A DNA stretch of 6,257 nt from CAMCSH01 sp043748535. Its GTDB lineage: Bacteria > Verrucomicrobiota > Lentisphaeria > Lentisphaerales > Lentisphaeraceae. A model generated the notes under the pieces. That model was not told where the DNA came from and made no database searches. It was given only the letters and a program-made list of their open reading frames with translations. The stretch is from the NCBI GenBank assembly GCA_043748535.1, contig JAYTMY010000220.1:1-6257 (forward strand), in the 5' to 3' direction. Positions 3,336 to 6,257 of the stretch are shown piece after piece (position 1 is the first letter of the stretch; each line of letters starts with the position of its first letter). The translations under genes and the position numbers were made by a program.

Positions 3336-6257
3336 ATGACCTACAACCCCAACGTCAATTCCCGCGAATCCGCCAAGCACTACATCTCCGCTACCGAAGC
3401 CGAGCTGCAAGCCATGCTCGCCAGCCTCGGCCTGAGCAAGCTCGAAGAGCTCTACAATCACATTCCTGACAGCGCCAAATTCGACAAGCCCCTCGCCCTC
3501 CCCGATAGCCTCTCCTGGCAGAAAAACCTCGCCGAAATGGAGCGCATGGCCGGCGCCAACAAGCTCCGCACCTCCTTCATCGGCGACGGCCTCAAGGCCT
3601 ACAAGGTCTCCGAAGTCACCGGCCCGGTTTGCGACATCCGCGAACTCACCACCTCCTACACTCCCTACCAGCCCGAGCGCTCGCAAGGCTCGCTCACCAC
3701 CTTCTGGATCTATCAGTCGCTGATCGCCCAGATCACCGGCTTCGAAGCCATCAACGCCTCGATGTACGACCGCGCCACCACCCTCTTCGAAGTCATCAAG
3801 ACCGCCTTGCGCATCTCGAAGAAAGGCCAGACCGTCCTCGTCCTCGACAGCATCTACCCCGGCGACCGCGAAGTCCTGGAAACGCACGTCATCGAAACCG
3901 GCATCAAGCTCGCCTGGGTCGAGTGCGCCGCCTTCCCCATCACCGGCCAGATCACCGTCGACGCGATCAAGAAAGTCGCCGCCGCCCATGAAGGCGACGT
4001 CGCCGCCATCGTCATCCCCCAGATCAATAACGTCGGCACCCTCGCCGATGTCGACGCCCTCACCGACTACACTCACTCGATCGGCGCTCTCGCCATCGCC
4101 GTCGTCGACCCCATCCTCCTCGGCACCGGCGGCCTGAAACCGCCCGCCCAATGGGGTGCCAAAGGCGCCGACCTCTTCGTCGCTGAAGGCCAGCACCTCG
4201 CCATCGGCCCGAACTTCGGCGGCCCCGGCCTCGGCATCTTCGGCATCCGCTACAACGCCGCCACCAAGAACAACATCCGCGCCACCGCCGGCCGCTTCGT
4301 CGGCGACGCCAAGGACGAAAAAGGCCGCCGCTGCAAGCTCCTCATCCTCTCCACCCGCGAACAGCACATCAAGCGCGAAAAAGCCAACTCGAACATCTGC
4401 TCGAACCAAGCCTACATCGCCACCGTCGCCGGCGCCGCCCTGCTCGCCCGCGGTGAACAAGGCATGAAAGACGCCTTCACCACCGGCCGCCGCCTCGCCG
4501 CCAAAGCCGCCACCGAACTCACCAAGTTCCCCGGCGTCGAACTCGCCTTCCCCGGCGTCGCCTTCGTCAACGAATTCACCCTCAAGCTGCCGAAACACGC
4601 CAGCGAAGTGATCAAGGCCGGCCTGCACCTCGATGTCGAAGTCGGCGTCGACGTCTCCGAGCGCATCGGCACCGCCTGCGGCTCCTACCTGATGATCTGC
4701 TTCACCGACATCCACACTGAAGCCGACATCGCCAAGCTCAGCAAGGTCTTCGAAAACGTCTTCGGCGCCGCCAATAAAGCCGCCAGCAAGATCGCCGAAA
4801 TCCCCACCGCCGCCCACCGCCAAGGCGAGCTCGGCATGATCTCCTTCACCGCCAAGGAAGTCATCGCCTATTACCAGAAACTCGCCACCCAGAACATCAC
4901 GCCGGACTCGACCATCTACCCGCTCGGTTCCTGCACGATGAAGTACAACCCCTACCTCAACGACCACTGCGCCGCCCTGCCCGGCTTCGCCCTCAGCCAC
5001 CCCCAGGCCCCGATCGAAGATGTCCAAGGCAACATCGAGCTGATCTACCAGACCCAGGAATGGTTCAAAGCCATCACCGGCCTCGCCGGCGTCACCACCC
5101 AGCCGGTCGCCGGCGCCCAGGGTGAACTCTGCGGCCTCAAGCTCTTCCAAGCCTACCACGCTGACCGCGGCGAAAAGCGCGACATCATCCTCATCCCCCA
5201 CACCGCCCACGGCACCAACCCGGCCACCGCCGCAGTCGCCGGCATTGAAACTAAAAATCTCGACGGCGTCGAATACGGCATCGTCGAAATCGACGCCAAC
5301 GCCACCGGTGAAGTCCTGCTCGATCAGGTCGAAGCCCACGTCAAGAAATACGGCAAGCGCATCATCGGCGTCATGTGCACCAACCCCAACACCTCCGGCG
5401 TCTTCGAAACCAACTTCGCCAAGATGGCCGAACTGGTCCACTCCGTCGGCGGCCTGGTCTACATGGACGGCGCCAACATGAACGCCATCGCCGGCTGGGT
5501 CAACCTCGCCAAGATCGGCGTCGACGCAGTTCACAACAACACCCACAAGACCTGGACCATCCCGCACGGCGGCGGCGGCCCCGGCGACGCCTTCGTCGCG
5601 GTCTCCGAGAAGCTCATTCCCTACCTGCCCGGCATCCAGGCCGTCAAGCTCGGCGAAGGCTCCTTCACCCTCGTCCGCGCACCCAAGTCGATCGGTAGCT
5701 TCCACCGTCACCACGGCAACTTCGCCCACAAGGTCCGTTGCTTGACCTACCTCTACGCCCTCGGCGGCGACGGCATCAAGAAGATGTCGGCGGTCGCGGT
5801 CCTCGCCGCCCGTTACCTCTTCAGCAAGCTGAGCAAGAAGTTTAAAGTCCTGCCCTCCGGCAACCACACCGGCCTGGTCATGCACGAGTTCATCCTCACC
5901 CTGCCCGAAGAGCTCTTCGCCAAGATCGAAGCCGTCGGCGTGCCCAAGTCGCTGATCATCAGCCGCGTCGGCAAGCTCTTCCTCGACTACGGCTTCCACG
6001 CCCCGACCGTCGCCTTCCCCGAGCAGTACGGCCTGATGGTCGAACCCACCGAGTCCTACACCAAGGGTGAACTCGACAAGTTCGCCGACGCCTGCCTCGC
6101 CATCTACGACCTCATCGACGCCCACCCCGAAGTGCTCACCACCGTGCCGCACTTCACCCCCATCGACCGCGTCATGGACGTCGAAGCCAACAAGAACCCG
6201 ATCTTCTCCGAGCGCCTCACCGCGCTCCCCGAGATCCTCCCCAACCGCACCGAGCCC
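3336..6257 (+). CDS. gcvP: Glycine dehydrogenase (decarboxylating), GcvP, 3' end off window
   Basis: This encodes the P-protein of the glycine cleavage system (EC 1.4.4.2). It uses pyridoxal phosphate to decarboxylate glycine and passes the aminomethyl group to the lipoyl arm of GcvH in the cytoplasm. The frame is open for 974 codons to the edge, so the stop lies outside; C-terminal family features (VPHFTPIDRV, then NPIF) are already present, so few residues are missing. GGAG at 3324-3327, 8 nt before the ATG, supports the start. The N-half carries TPYQPERSQG (109-118), INASMYD (139-145), GQHLAIGPNFGGPGLG (285-300) and TREQHIKREKANSNIC (340-355), closest to GcvPA. The C-half carries YPLGSCTMKYNP (528-539), AHGTNPAT (624-631), TNPNTSG (682-688), DGANMNA (711-717) and HKT with the predicted PLP lysine K738, then PHGGGGPG (743-750), resembling GcvPB. 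It thus looks like a fused PA-PB protein. No gcvT or gcvH is seen in the window. Confidence 0.95.
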   Translation, partial: MTYNPNVNSRESAKHYISATEAELQAMLASLGLSKLEELYNHIPDSAKFDKPLALPDSLSWQKNLAEMERMAGANKLRTSFIGDGLKAYKVSEVTGPVCDIRELTTSYTPYQPERSQGSLTTFWIYQSLIAQITGFEAINASMYDRATTLFEVIKTALRISKKGQTVLVLDSIYPGDREVLETHVIETGIKLAWVECAAFPITGQITVDAIKKVAAAHEGDVAAIVIPQINNVGTLADVDALTDYTHSIGALAIAVVDPILLGTGGLKPPAQWGAKGADLFVAEGQHLAIGPNFGGPGLGIFGIRYNAATKNNIRATAGRFVGDAKDEKGRRCKLLILSTREQHIKREKANSNICSNQAYIATVAGAALLARGEQGMKDAFTTGRRLAAKAATELTKFPGVELAFPGVAFVNEFTLKLPKHASEVIKAGLHLDVEVGVDVSERIGTACGSYLMICFTDIHTEADIAKLSKVFENVFGAANKAASKIAEIPTAAHRQGELGMISFTAKEVIAYYQKLATQNITPDSTIYPLGSCTMKYNPYLNDHCAALPGFALSHPQAPIEDVQGNIELIYQTQEWFKAITGLAGVTTQPVAGAQGELCGLKLFQAYHADRGEKRDIILIPHTAHGTNPATAAVAGIETKNLDGVEYGIVEIDANATGEVLLDQVEAHVKKYGKRIIGVMCTNPNTSGVFETNFAKMAELVHSVGGLVYMDGANMNAIAGWVNLAKIGVDAVHNNTHKTWTIPHGGGGPGDAFVAVSEKLIPYLPGIQAVKLGEGSFTLVRAPKSIGSFHRHHGNFAHKVRCLTYLYALGGDGIKKMSAVAVLAARYLFSKLSKKFKVLPSGNHTGLVMHEFILTLPEELFAKIEAVGVPKSLIISRVGKLFLDYGFHAPTVAFPEQYGLMVEPTESYTKGELDKFADACLAIYDLIDAHPEVLTTVPHFTPIDRVMDVEANKNPIFSERLTALPEILPNRTEP

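Noticed and set aside
3629..5698. Several + strand open frames of about 100-120 codons inside gcvP, rich in Arg, Pro, Ser or Thr
   Set aside because: They are out-of-frame readings of a GC-rich gene, with low-complexity composition and no recognisable family.
3204..6152. 982-codon open frame on the - strand, rich in Gly, Asp, Glu, Val and Ala
   Set aside because: It is codon-aligned antisense to gcvP. Because gcvP codons mostly end in C or G, the antisense codons begin with G or C and stops are rare. Its composition is explained by this, and the + strand shows unmistakable P-protein motifs.

Overview
The window holds four protein genes, all on the + strand: two tandem paralogous genes of unknown function, a secreted DUF1552-family protein, and the start and nearly full length of a gene for the glycine cleavage system P-protein (gcvP), which runs off the right edge. 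A DUF1552 protein with a twin-arginine-like leader points to the Planctomycetota/Verrucomicrobiota/Lentisphaerota group, with Verrucomicrobiota a reasonable guess. This rests on family distribution only. Codons in gcvP end mostly in C or G and the gene is clearly GC-rich; the two paralogs at the left are visibly less so.

Layout. Positions 1-100 contain a hairpin that reads as an intrinsic terminator on the - strand, followed by a G-rich tract. Positions 101-1669 are a tandem duplication with a period of about 797 bp. Each unit carries about 70 bp of upstream DNA and a 233-codon gene; the two proteins are about 81% identical by hand alignment. A short stretch after the second copy (about 1694-1756) resembles the upstream part of the unit again, as if a third copy once began there. 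The DUF1552 gene (1817-3136) follows and is closed by a strong intrinsic terminator (3166-3197). A leader of roughly 140 bp with a 9-bp direct repeat and a small hairpin precedes gcvP (3336 to beyond 6257).

How the genes relate. The terminator separates gcvP from everything to its left, so gcvP is probably its own transcription unit or the first gene of a gcv operon continuing to the right. Its protein looks like a GcvPA-type half joined to a GcvPB-type half in one chain. The DUF1552 gene has no DUF1592/PSD1-type partner in view, although such partners often accompany the family. Nothing in the sequence links the paralogs to glycine metabolism. I found no CRISPR array, insertion sequence, tRNA or rRNA. 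The least explained part is the duplicated, cysteine-containing gene pair and its repeated promoter region.
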